The position numbers were made by a program, and so were the translations under genes. Below, piece after piece: positions 1 to 8,622 of a stretch of DNA of 64,000 nucleotides (within the stretch, counting starts at the first letter, position 1; each line of letters begins with the position of its first letter). Origin of the DNA: Myxococcales bacterium (GTDB taxonomy: Bacteria > Myxococcota_A > Polyangia > Polyangiales > Ga0077539); assembly GCA_013298625.1 (NCBI GenBank), contig JAAFIF010000031.1:1-64000 (forward strand), read 5' to 3'. The notes under the pieces were generated by a model, which ran no database searches, had not been told where the DNA came from, and saw only the letters and a list, made by a program, of their open reading frames with translations.

Positions 1-169
1 GCTGCGGGTCGCCCCCAGACTGCGACAACCCACACAGAACCAGCATGGTTATCGCGGAGGATCGTTTACGCAGGGGCCCGCGTACGCGCGCACGACGTAC
101 CGCCATCGCCTCGGCGCGACCGAGCGCCGCGAGTGGCTGGGCTTTCGTTGCGCGTACGACGGCGGTTGA
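1..169 (+). CDS. Formylglycine-generating enzyme (SUMF1/FGE-sulfatase) family protein, C-terminal fragment
   Basis: The window opens inside a gene: reading from base 2 gives 55 codons ending in TGA at 167-169. The fragment carries the terminal signature of the FGE-sulfatase fold, an RGGSF motif (fragment residues 18-22), an Arg-rich stretch with TTYRHR, and a closing GFRCAYDGG. In this family the RGGS and GFR motifs form the last strands of the domain. Myxobacteria carry many such domains, often fused to Ser/Thr kinases or acting in surface proteins, and most are not sulfatase activators. The start and the catalytic cysteine region lie outside the window, so true FGE activity cannot be judged. 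A lipoprotein gene follows on the same strand after 39 bp and may be co-transcribed. Confidence 0.7.
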   Translation, partial: LRVAPRLRQPTQNQHGYRGGSFTQGPAYARTTYRHRLGATERREWLGFRCAYDGG

Positions 170-208
170 ACGACCGGCCCCTTTCGAGTACCACCGCGCG
201 GCTCACCA

Positions 209-580
209 ATGGCTTTTCACGCACGCGCTCTCCTCTCGCTCGTCCTGTCGCTCACGCTCGGCTCCGCCCTCGGCGGGTGCGAAGAAGCCCCCATCGGCGC
301 GCGCTGCGAGAGCGTCAACGACTGCGACCGCACGGGCTCTGGCACGAGCCGCGGCTGCTACTCGTTTACGGACCCCAACCAGCCGTGCTCGGGCAACGGA
401 CAGGCGTGTGTGTGCTGCCCCGTGGTCTCGATGCGCAACGCCAGCACCGTCCACGAGCGCTGCCGCGGGGGACAGGTCGTGACCGACTCGGGAGTCGTCA
501 CGGACTCCGGCGTCGTCACCGACTCGGGAACATCCTCCCCAGACGCCTCGTCGGTGCAGGACGCCTCGTCGAGCGATTGA
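209..580 (+). CDS. Small Cys-rich lipoprotein with Asp/Ser-rich repeated tail
   Basis: A 123-residue predicted outer-envelope lipoprotein. A hydrophobic signal (residues 5-23) leads to a lipobox-like LGGC with the lipidated cysteine at residue 24. The middle (residues 24-90) holds nine cysteines in a compact pattern (C-x8-C-x5-C and later CVCC), suggesting a disulfide-bonded module. The tail (90-123) is low-complexity Val/Thr/Asp/Ser with three exact VVTDSG units, followed by a Ser/Asp-rich end. I do not recognise the family; such short Cys-rich lipoproteins with DSG/DAS linkers are common in myxobacteria. The gene sits between an FGE-like fragment and a Ser/Thr kinase on the same strand. Confidence 0.7.
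   Translation: MAFHARALLSLVLSLTLGSALGGCEEAPIGARCESVNDCDRTGSGTSRGCYSFTDPNQPCSGNGQACVCCPVVSMRNASTVHERCRGGQVVTDSGVVTDSGVVTDSGTSSPDASSVQDASSSD
476..529 (+). repeat. Three tandem 18-bp units encoding VVTDSG
   Basis: Three adjacent in-frame 18-bp copies start with GTCGTSACSGACTCS; units 1 and 3 differ at one position and unit 2 at a few synonymous positions. They encode VVTDSG three times in the tail of the small lipoprotein, a likely site of copy-number change by slippage. Confidence 0.85.
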
Positions 581-691
581 TCGACGGCCAGTATTCGCCG
601 CTCGCGGTCGCATAGTGCTCGCGGTAGCGTTGCGTTGGACGATGCAGTCCTGCGCAGGGCTCGTGGTAGGTTCACCGATGGTTCGCACCGC

Positions 692-2254
692 ATGACGAAT
701 CGAGAGGGCGACGTATCGGGACAGGAGACTCTGCCCGCAGCGGGGTCGATTCGCGTCGCGGCCGCCACGCTTCGCGCAGGCGAAGTCGTGCTGGGCAAGT
801 ACGAGATCAAGTCTGCGATCGGCGTGGGCGGGATGGGCCAGGTCTTTCGCGCGAGGCACCTGCGGCTCGAGCGCGACGTCGCCGTGAAGGTGTTGCCCGA
901 GAACGGCAGCGAAGAGCACGCGATGCGCTTCGAGCGCGAGGCGGCGCTCATGACCCGCGTGCGGCACCCCAACGTGGTCGAGATCCTCGATTTCGGGTTC
1001 GTTCACGGGCGGATGCCTTGCATCGTGATGGAGCTCGTCGAGGGAGAGGCGCTCTCAGCCCGCATCGAACGACTGCGCGCCCTGCCCTGGGCCGACGCGG
1101 TGCGCGTGATCCTCGGCGTGCTCGACGGCCTCGAAGCCGTGCACGAGGCGCAGATCATTCACCGCGATCTGAAGCCGTCCAACGTGGCGATCGCGAAGGG
1201 CGCGCCCGAGGTGGTCAAGCTGCTCGACTTCGGCATCGCTCGCTCGCTCATGCCGAGCGAAGGCGATCGGCGCGTCACGCGCACGGGCAACATCGTCGGA
1301 AGCCTCGACTACATGTCCCCCGAGGCGCTGGTCAACGACCCGATCGACGAGCGCACTGATGTGTACTCGGCGGGCATGATGCTGTTCGAGATGCTGACTG
1401 GGGGATTTCCGTTTCGCGACGACGCGATGGCGGCGGCGTTTCGTCGGCTGAGCACGGACCCACCGCTGCCCGTCGCGCCCGCGATGCTCGAGGCGATCCC
1501 GCTGCCCATCGCCGAAATCGCGCAGAGCGCCATCGCGCGCGAACGCAAGGAGCGGCCGTCGGGCGCCGACGACTTCGCGCGCCAGCTCCGCGAGCAAGTG
1601 CTCAAGCTGAAGAAGAGCAGCGGCGAGCGCGTCGCCGACCGGCCCCAAGAGCCGCAGAAGCCCAGCGCAGAGCTCGCGCCGCAGAAGCCCAGCGCAGAGC
1701 CCGCTCCGACGCCGAGGGCCCGCATCGCGACGCCTGCTCCGACGCCCGCTCCGACGCCGCCCACGCCGCCGCCCAAGCGCGTGCTCAAGGGCGTCGTGGT
1801 CGAAGCGCCGAAGCCTCCGCCCGTCGCGCCGCCGAAGCCTCCAGTGGTGCATCCGACGGCGCCGAAGATCGACACCGCGTCGAGCACGGCGGCGGTGGGT
1901 CCCGTCGAGCGCGCGCAGTTCGTCGTGGTCGCGCGGCTGCCGCAAGGGATGCTCGGGCTCGTCGAAGAGCGTCGATGGCTCGCCGAGCTCGTGCGCAACG
2001 CGGGCAAGGCGTACGCGCTGAGCGCCGACGTTTGGTGCGCGGTCCTGTACGCGCTCAACTCGTCGGCGGCCGAGAAGCACTCGCTGGTCCTGCTCGACGC
2101 GCTCGAGTCGCGCTATCCGCACGTGAAGGTGGTCGGGGGCACGATCTTCGACCCGCGGTTCGAGCTGAAGTCCAACGGCGCGTTCGCCAACGTCGCCGAG
2201 CTGCCCGACCCGCTGCCGTCGCTGCTCGCCATGCTCGCGTCGATCCAGCGCTGA
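692..2254 (+). CDS. Hanks-type Ser/Thr protein kinase with Pro-rich linker and unassigned C-terminal domain
   Basis: Cytosolic eukaryotic-like Ser/Thr kinase of 520 residues. The glycine loop is GVGGMG, the ATP-binding lysine in VAVK is about residue 66, the catalytic HRDLKPSN has Asp about 159, and the DFG aspartate is about 179. A GSLDYMSPEA activation-loop end follows, so an active enzyme is expected. After the kinase domain (about 35-300) comes a Pro/Ala/Lys linker with a repeated QKPSAE element (about 310-410) and a compact domain of about 110 residues with no motif I recognise. There is no transmembrane helix, unlike the other complete kinase here. ATG 692 is preferred; an in-frame TTG at 635 would add 19 residues that do not look conserved. 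It is convergent with the carbonic anhydrase gene. Confidence 0.93.
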   Translation: MTNREGDVSGQETLPAAGSIRVAAATLRAGEVVLGKYEIKSAIGVGGMGQVFRARHLRLERDVAVKVLPENGSEEHAMRFEREAALMTRVRHPNVVEILDFGFVHGRMPCIVMELVEGEALSARIERLRALPWADAVRVILGVLDGLEAVHEAQIIHRDLKPSNVAIAKGAPEVVKLLDFGIARSLMPSEGDRRVTRTGNIVGSLDYMSPEALVNDPIDERTDVYSAGMMLFEMLTGGFPFRDDAMAAAFRRLSTDPPLPVAPAMLEAIPLPIAEIAQSAIARERKERPSGADDFARQLREQVLKLKKSSGERVADRPQEPQKPSAELAPQKPSAEPAPTPRARIATPAPTPAPTPPTPPPKRVLKGVVVEAPKPPPVAPPKPPVVHPTAPKIDTASSTAAVGPVERAQFVVVARLPQGMLGLVEERRWLAELVRNAGKAYALSADVWCAVLYALNSSAAEKHSLVLLDALESRYPHVKVVGGTIFDPRFELKSNGAFANVAELPDPLPSLLAMLASIQR

Positions 2255-2260
2255 GCGCGC

Positions 2261-2938
2261 TCAGGGCGGCGGCAGCAGGCTCGCGCGGGCTTCGACCGGC
2301 GAGACCTCGCGAAAGCCCCCAGAATCTTGGCGGATTCGCAGCTTTCCTGTGCGGGGATCGTAGACGGCGCCGTGAAGGTGGAGTCGGCCTTCGGCGCGCG
2401 CCTCGGCGACGACGTCGTAGTCGCCGAGCGTGTCGACCTGCACGCTTACGAAGCGCTCGACCAGCTCTTCGAGGGACATTTCGCTGACGTGATCGAGCAG
2501 GTCGAAGCCCTTGACGTCGGACGAGCCCTTGCGGAGCCAGCGCTCGAGGTGGGAGCCGACGCGAGAGGTTCCGTCGACGATCGCCCGCAATCCACCGCAC
2601 AAATCGTGGCCGCACACGACGATGTCGGGCACCTGCAGCACGTGGATCGCGTAGTCGATCGCCGCCCCGAGGCTCGTCGACGCGAGGTCATCCGAGTGCG
2701 GAACGATCGCTCCAATGTTGCGCACCACGAACAGCTCACCCGGCGCGACGTCGAGGATCAGCTCTGCCACGACGCGCGAGTCCGAGCAGCCGACGTAGAG
2801 CGCGCGGGGGGTCTGTCCCTCGATGAGCTGCTCGAACGCAGCGCGCCGCGGCTCGAACACGTCGCGCTGAAACCGCAGGTTGCCCTCGATCAAGCCCAAT
2901 CCGACTCGTCCTGCCATCGCGCGCGCGCTGTCGCTCAT
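2261..2938 (-). CDS. Beta-class carbonic anhydrase
   Basis: Zinc enzyme interconverting CO2 and bicarbonate. The 225-residue protein has the beta-class ligand set: CSDSR (Cys51, with the Asp53-Arg55 dyad) and HDLC (His111 and Cys114), plus the conserved RNIGA segment. Length matches bacterial family members. ATG 2938 is chosen because it starts at the usual helix before the domain; upstream in-frame starts at 2992 and 3112 would overlap the divergent histidine kinase gene. Only about 52 bp separate the two divergent starts, so they probably share a control region. The C-terminal part after residue 180 (a Gly/Arg-rich beta segment ending in LLPPP) is normal for the family. Confidence 0.93.
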   Translation of the reverse strand: MSDSARAMAGRVGLGLIEGNLRFQRDVFEPRRAAFEQLIEGQTPRALYVGCSDSRVVAELILDVAPGELFVVRNIGAIVPHSDDLASTSLGAAIDYAIHVLQVPDIVVCGHDLCGGLRAIVDGTSRVGSHLERWLRKGSSDVKGFDLLDHVSEMSLEELVERFVSVQVDTLGDYDVVAEARAEGRLHLHGAVYDPRTGKLRIRQDSGGFREVSPVEARASLLPPP

Positions 2939-2990
2939 TGCCAGGCGTTGACCGTAGCGAAAACCGATGGGTTCGTTGCATACGAACGAC

Positions 2991-4523
2991 ATGACCCCAG
3001 CTCGACGCGCTCGTCCGTGGACGCTCGGCGCCGCCCTCTCGCTCTCGCACGGGTCGCTGGCGCTCGCGCTGGCGATCACCGTCGCGCTCGGGACGTTCTC
3101 GTTGCGCCGCATCGACCACTATTTGCGCGAGCTGCGCGACGACGAGCTGGGCGCGATCGACGAGCAACAGACGCTGCACCGCGCGATGTGGGCGGTCGAA
3201 GTCGCCATGCGCCACGCGAGCGACGCGTGCGATCGCGGCGCGGCGCAGAGCGCAGTGCGGCCGACGCTCAGCGACTCGCTGCAAACGTTGCGTGACAAGG
3301 ACAGGCACGTCGGCCCGCACGTGGGCGCAGAGATGCGGCAGCTCGGGCTGCGGTACGAGTCGCTCGCGCAGCGCGCGCTCGACGGCGACACGTGCGAGGT
3401 CCTGCGCACGACCGCGGCGAGAGCGGCGCGCAACGCGCTCGACGAGCGGCTGACGGACCTGTGGATCTCGCAGTCGTTCGAGCTTCATCGAGAGATCGCC
3501 GTTCGAGAGTCGCGCGCGCGCACGACTGGGCAGCGCTCGTTGGCGTTTGCGGGGCTGCTGACCGCGGTGGTCGTGGCGGTGGTCGCGTGGCTCGCGCGGT
3601 GGGTCACGCGGTCCGTCGCGGCGCCGCTGGCGCGCATCGCGAGGGACGCCTCGCGGCTCGGGCGCGGAGACTTCGCGCCGATCGCGCCGGTGGACGGCCC
3701 GGCGGAGGTGACCGAGCTGGCCGACGAGCTCGAGCGCATGCGGCACGCGCTCGCCGCGCTCGACGCGCTCAAAGAGGGCTTCGTCGCGTCGGTCTCTCAC
3801 GAGCTGCGCACGCCGCTCGCGAAGATCCGCGAGGCGCTCGCCCTGCTCGAAGACGGCACGGCCGGCGCGCTCGACGCCAAGCAATCCTCGCTCGTGGCCA
3901 TCGCGCGACGCGCAAACGAGACGCAGATCGACCTCGTCGACAACTTGCTCGACCTCTCGCGCCTGCGCGCCGCGAGCGTGGTCAAGATGCACACCGAAGG
4001 CTCGGTGCTCGACGTGGTGCGCGAGGCGATCGCCGCGGAGCGCGAGGACGCGCAGCGCCGCGCCGTGACGTTCGAGCTCGTCGCCGAGAGCGCTTCGTTT
4101 ACGCGCACGATGGACCCGGCGTTGCTCGAGCGCGCGATCGCGAATTTGCTGCGAAACGCCGCGCAGGTCGCGACCGGAGGCAGCGCGGTGCGCGTGCTCG
4201 TCCGTCGCGTCGACGAGGCGCCATCAGCGCTGTTCGACGACGCAAGGGCGCGTCCGCAGCGCGTCGCGTGGGCGTGTGTCCGCGTCGAAGACGACGGGCC
4301 GGGCGTCCCGGACGCGGCGCGCGCGAAGCTGTTCGACCCGTTTGTGACGGCGACGACGAAGGGCAGCGGGCGCGTCGGCGTCGGCCTCGGGCTCGCGCTC
4401 GCCCGCGAGGTCGCCCGCGCGCACGGCGGCGAAGCCCGGCTCGTCCCGACGCCGGACAACGAGTCCGGGGCGCGGTTCGAGCTGTGGCTCCCGCTCGAGC
4501 TGCACCGCGCCGCGCCGCCGTAA
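2991..4523 (+). CDS. Membrane sensor histidine kinase
   Basis: Two-component sensor of 510 residues. A transmembrane helix (about 13-34), an extracytoplasmic region of about 150 residues rich in helix and charge, and a second transmembrane helix (about 184-205) precede a HAMP linker. The HisKA domain has phosphoacceptor His about 270 in SHELRTP. The HATPase domain has an N-box (NLLRNAAQV), G1 box (EDDGPGVP) and G2 box (GVGLGLAL). All catalytic boxes are intact. ATG 2991 is chosen over ATG 2967 because the signal/TM segment follows directly. The response regulator begins a few bases downstream, so this is the cognate pair. The sensed signal cannot be read from the sequence. Confidence 0.92.
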   Translation: MTPARRARPWTLGAALSLSHGSLALALAITVALGTFSLRRIDHYLRELRDDELGAIDEQQTLHRAMWAVEVAMRHASDACDRGAAQSAVRPTLSDSLQTLRDKDRHVGPHVGAEMRQLGLRYESLAQRALDGDTCEVLRTTAARAARNALDERLTDLWISQSFELHREIAVRESRARTTGQRSLAFAGLLTAVVVAVVAWLARWVTRSVAAPLARIARDASRLGRGDFAPIAPVDGPAEVTELADELERMRHALAALDALKEGFVASVSHELRTPLAKIREALALLEDGTAGALDAKQSSLVAIARRANETQIDLVDNLLDLSRLRAASVVKMHTEGSVLDVVREAIAAEREDAQRRAVTFELVAESASFTRTMDPALLERAIANLLRNAAQVATGGSAVRVLVRRVDEAPSALFDDARARPQRVAWACVRVEDDGPGVPDAARAKLFDPFVTATTKGSGRVGVGLGLALAREVARAHGGEARLVPTPDNESGARFELWLPLELHRAAPP

Positions 4524-4572
4524 GGGGTTGCGTTGCACCCGCGGATGCAGCAGGAGGGCAGTCGGTCGATCC

Positions 4573-6063
4573 GTGAACTCTTCTCCGCCCCGACGCTCGG
4601 TTCCCCCGCCAGCGCCATCGATCCTGCTCGTCGACGACGAAGCCGAGATGCTCACCCTGCTCTCGATGCGCCTCGAGGCCAACGGCTATCGCACCGAACA
4701 CGCGGTCACCGCCGCGCAGGCGCGCGACCGCGTCGGCCACGGCGCGCTCGACGCGATCGTCCTCGACCTTCGCTTGCCCGACGGCGATGGCCTCTCGCTG
4801 CTCACGGAGTTTCGCGCGCGCGCGCCGGACGTTCCCGTCATCATGCTCACCGCGCACGGCACGATCGACACCGCCGTCGAAGCCATGCGACGCGGAGCGT
4901 TCGGCTTTCTCACGAAGCCGTTCAATCACCACGAGCTGTTGCAGCGCGTGCGTCACGCCATCGAAAACGCGTCGCTCCGCCGCGAGGTCGCGGACTTTCG
5001 TCGCATCGTCGGCGAAGAGGTCAGCGGCTCGATCCTCGGCACTTCGCGCTCGATCGCGTCCGCGCGCGAGCTCATCGCGCGCATCGCCACAGCGGACGTG
5101 ACCGTGCTCATCACGGGAGAAAGCGGGACGGGCAAAGAGCTCGCCGCGCGCTCGATTCACCAGCTCTCTGCCCGCGCGAAGGCCCCCTTCGTGGCCGTCA
5201 ACTGCGGCGCGATCCCGATGGAGCTGCTCGAGAGCGAGCTGTTCGGACACGTGCGCGGCGCGTTCACCGGCGCGGCGAAGGACCGCGAGGGGCTCTTCGC
5301 CGCAGCCCGCGGGGGCACGCTCTTCCTCGACGAAATCGGCGACGCGCCGCTCAACGTGCAGGTCAAGCTGCTGCGCGTGCTGCAAGAGCGCCGCTACACG
5401 CCCGTCGGCTCGAGCACCGAGCGCGAGGCGGACGTGCGCGTCCTCGCAGCGACGCACAGAGACCTCCGAGCAGACCTCGTCCGCGGGCGATTTCGCGAGG
5501 ATCTCTTCTTTCGACTCCACGTGGTTCCGCTCGAAATGCCGCCGCTGCGCGAGCGCCGCGAAGACATCGTCTTGCTCGCTGAGGTGTTTCTCGAGCGAGC
5601 GTCCGCGCGGCACAACCTGCAAGTCCCAGCGCTGTCGCGGGCGGCGATCGACTGGATGCTGCAGTGGTCTTGGCCCGGCAACGTCCGCGAGCTCGCCAAC
5701 CTCATGGAGGCCGCCGCCGTGCTCGCCTCGGGCAACGAGCTCAGCGCCGATGACCTCGCGCGCCTCGCAGGCACCACCGCTCCGCGTCGCGCGAGCGCGA
5801 CGTCGACGAGCGATGAGGCCGACGCGCCGAGCGCGACCGGTGACATCGCGACCGTCGATCCCATTCACGTCCTGACCGATCCCAACCGCCCGCTGCCCAC
5901 GCTCAAGGACGCGCGCGACGCCTTCGAGCGAGCGTACATCGTCGAGGTCCTGCGCCGCGCGAACGGAAACGTCACCGCCGCAGCGCGCGTCGCCGGGCGA
6001 AATCGCACGGATTTCTACGACCTCTTGCGCCGCCACGGCGTGCGTTGGCGAGAGGGAGCATGA
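4573..6063 (+). CDS. NtrC-family sigma54-dependent response regulator
   Basis: Transcriptional activator with receiver, AAA+ and Fis-type DNA-binding domains (about 496 residues). The receiver has an acidic pocket and phospho-Asp about 65 in LDLRLPDGDG. The AAA+ domain has Walker A GESGTGKE (Lys about 188), the sigma54-contacting GAFTGA loop (about 229-234) and Walker B TLFLDEIG. The C-terminal HTH lies in the NGNVTAAARVAGRNR region. It should drive RNA polymerase-sigma54 promoters when phosphorylated by the upstream kinase. GTG 4573 has an AGGAGG about 15 bases before it; TTG 4528, four bases after the kinase stop, is the alternative. Its stop overlaps the bioA start (ATGA), implying translational coupling to a metabolic gene, which is unusual. 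Confidence 0.92.
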   Translation: MNSSPPRRSVPPPAPSILLVDDEAEMLTLLSMRLEANGYRTEHAVTAAQARDRVGHGALDAIVLDLRLPDGDGLSLLTEFRARAPDVPVIMLTAHGTIDTAVEAMRRGAFGFLTKPFNHHELLQRVRHAIENASLRREVADFRRIVGEEVSGSILGTSRSIASARELIARIATADVTVLITGESGTGKELAARSIHQLSARAKAPFVAVNCGAIPMELLESELFGHVRGAFTGAAKDREGLFAAARGGTLFLDEIGDAPLNVQVKLLRVLQERRYTPVGSSTEREADVRVLAATHRDLRADLVRGRFREDLFFRLHVVPLEMPPLRERREDIVLLAEVFLERASARHNLQVPALSRAAIDWMLQWSWPGNVRELANLMEAAAVLASGNELSADDLARLAGTTAPRRASATSTSDEADAPSATGDIATVDPIHVLTDPNRPLPTLKDARDAFERAYIVEVLRRANGNVTAAARVAGRNRTDFYDLLRRHGVRWREGA

Positions 6064-7394
6064 GCGCCCGCGACGAGATCCTCGCGCTCGACCGCGCGCA
6101 CGTGTGGCACCCGTACACGCCCGCGCACGACGAGAGCGCAGCGCCCCTGGTCGTAGCGCGCGCCGAGGGGCCCTGCTTCTGGGACGTCGACGGGACTCGC
6201 TACATCGACGGAAACAGCTCGTGGTGGGTCGCCACGCTAGGCCATCGGCATCCGAGGCTCGTTCGCGCTGCAAAAACACAGCTCGATTCTCTCTCTCACG
6301 TCGCGCTCGGCGGCTTGACGCACGAGCCCGCCGCGCGCCTCGCGAGCGAGCTCGCCGCCACGATGCCGGGCCACGACGATCCGTCGCTTGCGGCCGATCG
6401 CAAGCTGCGCCGAGTGTTCTACTCGGACGACGGAAGCACCGCCGTCGAGGTCGCGATCAAGCTCTGCGCGCAGTACTGGGCGCAGAACGCCGCGGCCGGC
6501 GCAGGGGCGCTTCGCCAGCGATTCATCGGGCTCTCGGGGGCGTTTCACGGCGAGACCGTCGGCGCGACGAGCGTGGGTGGCATCGACGCGTTTCGCGCGG
6601 TGTACGGGCCGCTGCTGTTCGACGTCCTGCGCGCGCCGTCGCCGAGCGAGCCCGAGGGCTGGGCGCGCTCGTTCGCGGCCATCGAGCGCGCGCTGCGCGA
6701 GCACGACGACATCGCCGCGGTCATCGTCGAGCCGCTCGTGCAAGGCGCGGACGGGATGCGCATGTACGGCGCTGAGTTTCTTCGGGCTCTTCGAGCCGCG
6801 TGCGACCGCGCCGACGTGTTCTTGATCGTGGACGAGGTGTTCACGGGGCTCGGTCGCACCGGGACGTTCTGGGCGTGCGAGCGCGCGGGCGTCGTGCCGG
6901 ACGTGCTGTGCTCGGCCAAGGGGCTCTCGGGGGCGCTGTTTCCCTTCGCGGCCACGATCGTCAACGAGCGCGTCTACGAGGGATTTCGCGGCGGAAGAGA
7001 CCGCGCGTTTCTCTACGGCCACTCGTATTGCGGCAATCCTCTCGGCTGCGCCGTCGCGCGCGAAGTCCTCGCGGTGTACCGCGACGAGCGCGTGCTCGAG
7101 AACGTCGCGCGCATCGCTCCCCGCATCGAGCGCGCCTTCGCCGCGCTGCAAGAGCGCGTCCCTTCCCTTCGCCGCCCGCGCGCGCTCGGCGCGATCGGCG
7201 CGATCGATCTGGGCGACTCTGGCTACCTCGCAGACGCGGGCTGGCGCGTCTACACCGAGGCCCGCGCGCGGGGCGCGTACGTCCGTCCCCTCGGCGACAC
7301 GGTCTACATCGCCCCGCCCCTCACCATCGACCTGCCCACGCTCGACGAGCTCTTGGAAATCGTGGGCGAGAGCGTCGCGGCCGCGCTCGGTTAA
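6060..7394 (+). CDS. bioA: Adenosylmethionine-8-amino-7-oxononanoate aminotransferase
   Basis: PLP-dependent fold-type I transaminase of biotin synthesis, converting 8-amino-7-oxononanoate to 7,8-diaminononanoate with S-adenosylmethionine as amino donor. Family marks: WHPYT near residue 18, GNSSWWVATLGHRHP, SGAFHGETVGA, DEVFTGLGRTG (PLP-ring Asp) and SAKGLSG with the Schiff-base lysine about residue 287. The 444-residue length is typical. ATG 6060 overlaps the preceding stop as ATGA; an upstream TTG at 6045 is less likely. No other biotin gene is in the window, so the pathway must be completed elsewhere. Coupling to a sigma54 activator is the odd feature of this locus. Confidence 0.9.
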   Translation: MSARDEILALDRAHVWHPYTPAHDESAAPLVVARAEGPCFWDVDGTRYIDGNSSWWVATLGHRHPRLVRAAKTQLDSLSHVALGGLTHEPAARLASELAATMPGHDDPSLAADRKLRRVFYSDDGSTAVEVAIKLCAQYWAQNAAAGAGALRQRFIGLSGAFHGETVGATSVGGIDAFRAVYGPLLFDVLRAPSPSEPEGWARSFAAIERALREHDDIAAVIVEPLVQGADGMRMYGAEFLRALRAACDRADVFLIVDEVFTGLGRTGTFWACERAGVVPDVLCSAKGLSGALFPFAATIVNERVYEGFRGGRDRAFLYGHSYCGNPLGCAVAREVLAVYRDERVLENVARIAPRIERAFAALQERVPSLRRPRALGAIGAIDLGDSGYLADAGWRVYTEARARGAYVRPLGDTVYIAPPLTIDLPTLDELLEIVGESVAAALG

Positions 7395-7441
7395 TTACCC
7401 AACGAGCGGCGAACGTGGTGTTATTGGCTCGCACGAAGCTC

Positions 7442-8581
7442 ATGCACGACTGGTTGCGCGTCGCACTCGACAAGGTTCCGCTGTTGCACGGGGGAGTTCG
7501 CTCGGTCGTCGAGCGATGTCCGACCGCGGGCGACGCGTTCTGGCTCTACGACTTGCCCGAGCTCGTCGCGTGGGTGGCGCTCGCGCGCGCGACGGAGCGC
7601 GGCGTTCCGCTCACGTACGCGCAGGCGTTGGCCTCGGAGCTCTCGCGCGCCGCCCTCGCCGAGCCCGCCTCGACGGATGCGCTCGACCGCGCGTCGACCT
7701 ACTGGCGACGAAGCGCTGCGTTCTCGGCGCTCGCCGCGCTCGGCGAGCACGCGGACGCCTTCGAGCCCTTCGACGCGCGACGAATCGCCCGCGCGCAAGA
7801 GCACGTGTTTCTCGCGCTGCAGATCGGCGAGTCGCTGCAGGGCGTGCACTTCGCCGTCGCCGAGCCCACGCCGCTCGCCAGCGAGCAGAGCAACGCCCTG
7901 CGCGAAGCGCTCGAAGGCATCGTCGGAGACTGGGCGCAGAGGCCGTCGGACTTCGAGCTTCGCCGCCGTCACGCGCGCGCCACGGCAGACGCCACGCGAC
8001 GGCAGTTCGGCCTCGTGCGAGGCGCGATCGACCCCGACGAGCACGACACGCTGCCGCTCAAGCGTTGGACCGACGTGCTCGCGGTGGCGGGCGTCGTCGA
8101 AGCGCCAGACCTCGCGGTGGAAGACCTGCTTCCGCAAATGGAATCGCCGCGGGATTTGCTGCTCGTTCGCTGCTCGGACCTCGCCGCGCACGGGCACATC
8201 CGCGACATCGTGGTGATGTGCGAGGCGCTCTCGGGCGTGCTGCACGAAGGGCTCTCCGAAGCGATCGACGACGCGCGCGCATCGCTCGATCGCCTCGCGT
8301 CCGACGAGGGTCTGCGCGCCCTTCCCGCCTCGGCCCGCCGGTGGAACCGCGCCGCCGCCGCGAGCGCCCTGCAGTGCTCGCTCTCGCAAGCAGCGGCCAT
8401 CGAGCGCGGCCCGCTCGGCGCGAGCCGCGTGCTCTCGCTCGTGCGCTGGTCGGCGGACCTCGGCGAGCGCATCGAGACGTGGTGCCAGGCGGAGCAGGAC
8501 GATCAGGCGCTGAGCCGCGCGCGCAACGTGATCCGCACCGCGGTCGACACGCGCGACACGATCCGCCCCGAAGACCTGTAG
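7442..8581 (+). CDS. Hypothetical helical protein
   Basis: A 379-residue protein I do not recognise. It has no signal peptide or transmembrane segment and is rich in Ala, Leu, Arg and Glu, with predicted amphipathic helices throughout. The N-terminus (HDWLRVALDKVPLLHGG) and a short aromatic cluster (GDAFWLYDLPELVAWVALA) are its most distinctive parts. Codon use matches neighbouring genes and the frame is open to a clean TAG, supporting a real gene. ATG 7442 is used; in-frame TTG 7424 and GTG 7418 are possible. It follows bioA by 47 bp on the same strand and could be the last gene of that transcription unit. It is convergent with the MshEN-HEAT gene. Confidence 0.65.
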   Translation: MHDWLRVALDKVPLLHGGVRSVVERCPTAGDAFWLYDLPELVAWVALARATERGVPLTYAQALASELSRAALAEPASTDALDRASTYWRRSAAFSALAALGEHADAFEPFDARRIARAQEHVFLALQIGESLQGVHFAVAEPTPLASEQSNALREALEGIVGDWAQRPSDFELRRRHARATADATRRQFGLVRGAIDPDEHDTLPLKRWTDVLAVAGVVEAPDLAVEDLLPQMESPRDLLLVRCSDLAAHGHIRDIVVMCEALSGVLHEGLSEAIDDARASLDRLASDEGLRALPASARRWNRAAAASALQCSLSQAAAIERGPLGASRVLSLVRWSADLGERIETWCQAEQDDQALSRARNVIRTAVDTRDTIRPEDL

Positions 8582-8622
8582 CGCCTCGCGCGTCGCTTCG
8601 CGTCGTCGACCACCTTGGTGGC

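Noticed and set aside
635..691. TTG start extending the first kinase by 19 residues
   Set aside because: The added residues are Arg-rich without conserved features, and ATG 692 gives a normal N-terminus.
8610..8621. CCACCTTGGTGG short hairpin in the convergent gap as a terminator
   Set aside because: The stem is only 4-5 bp and no T-run follows on either strand.
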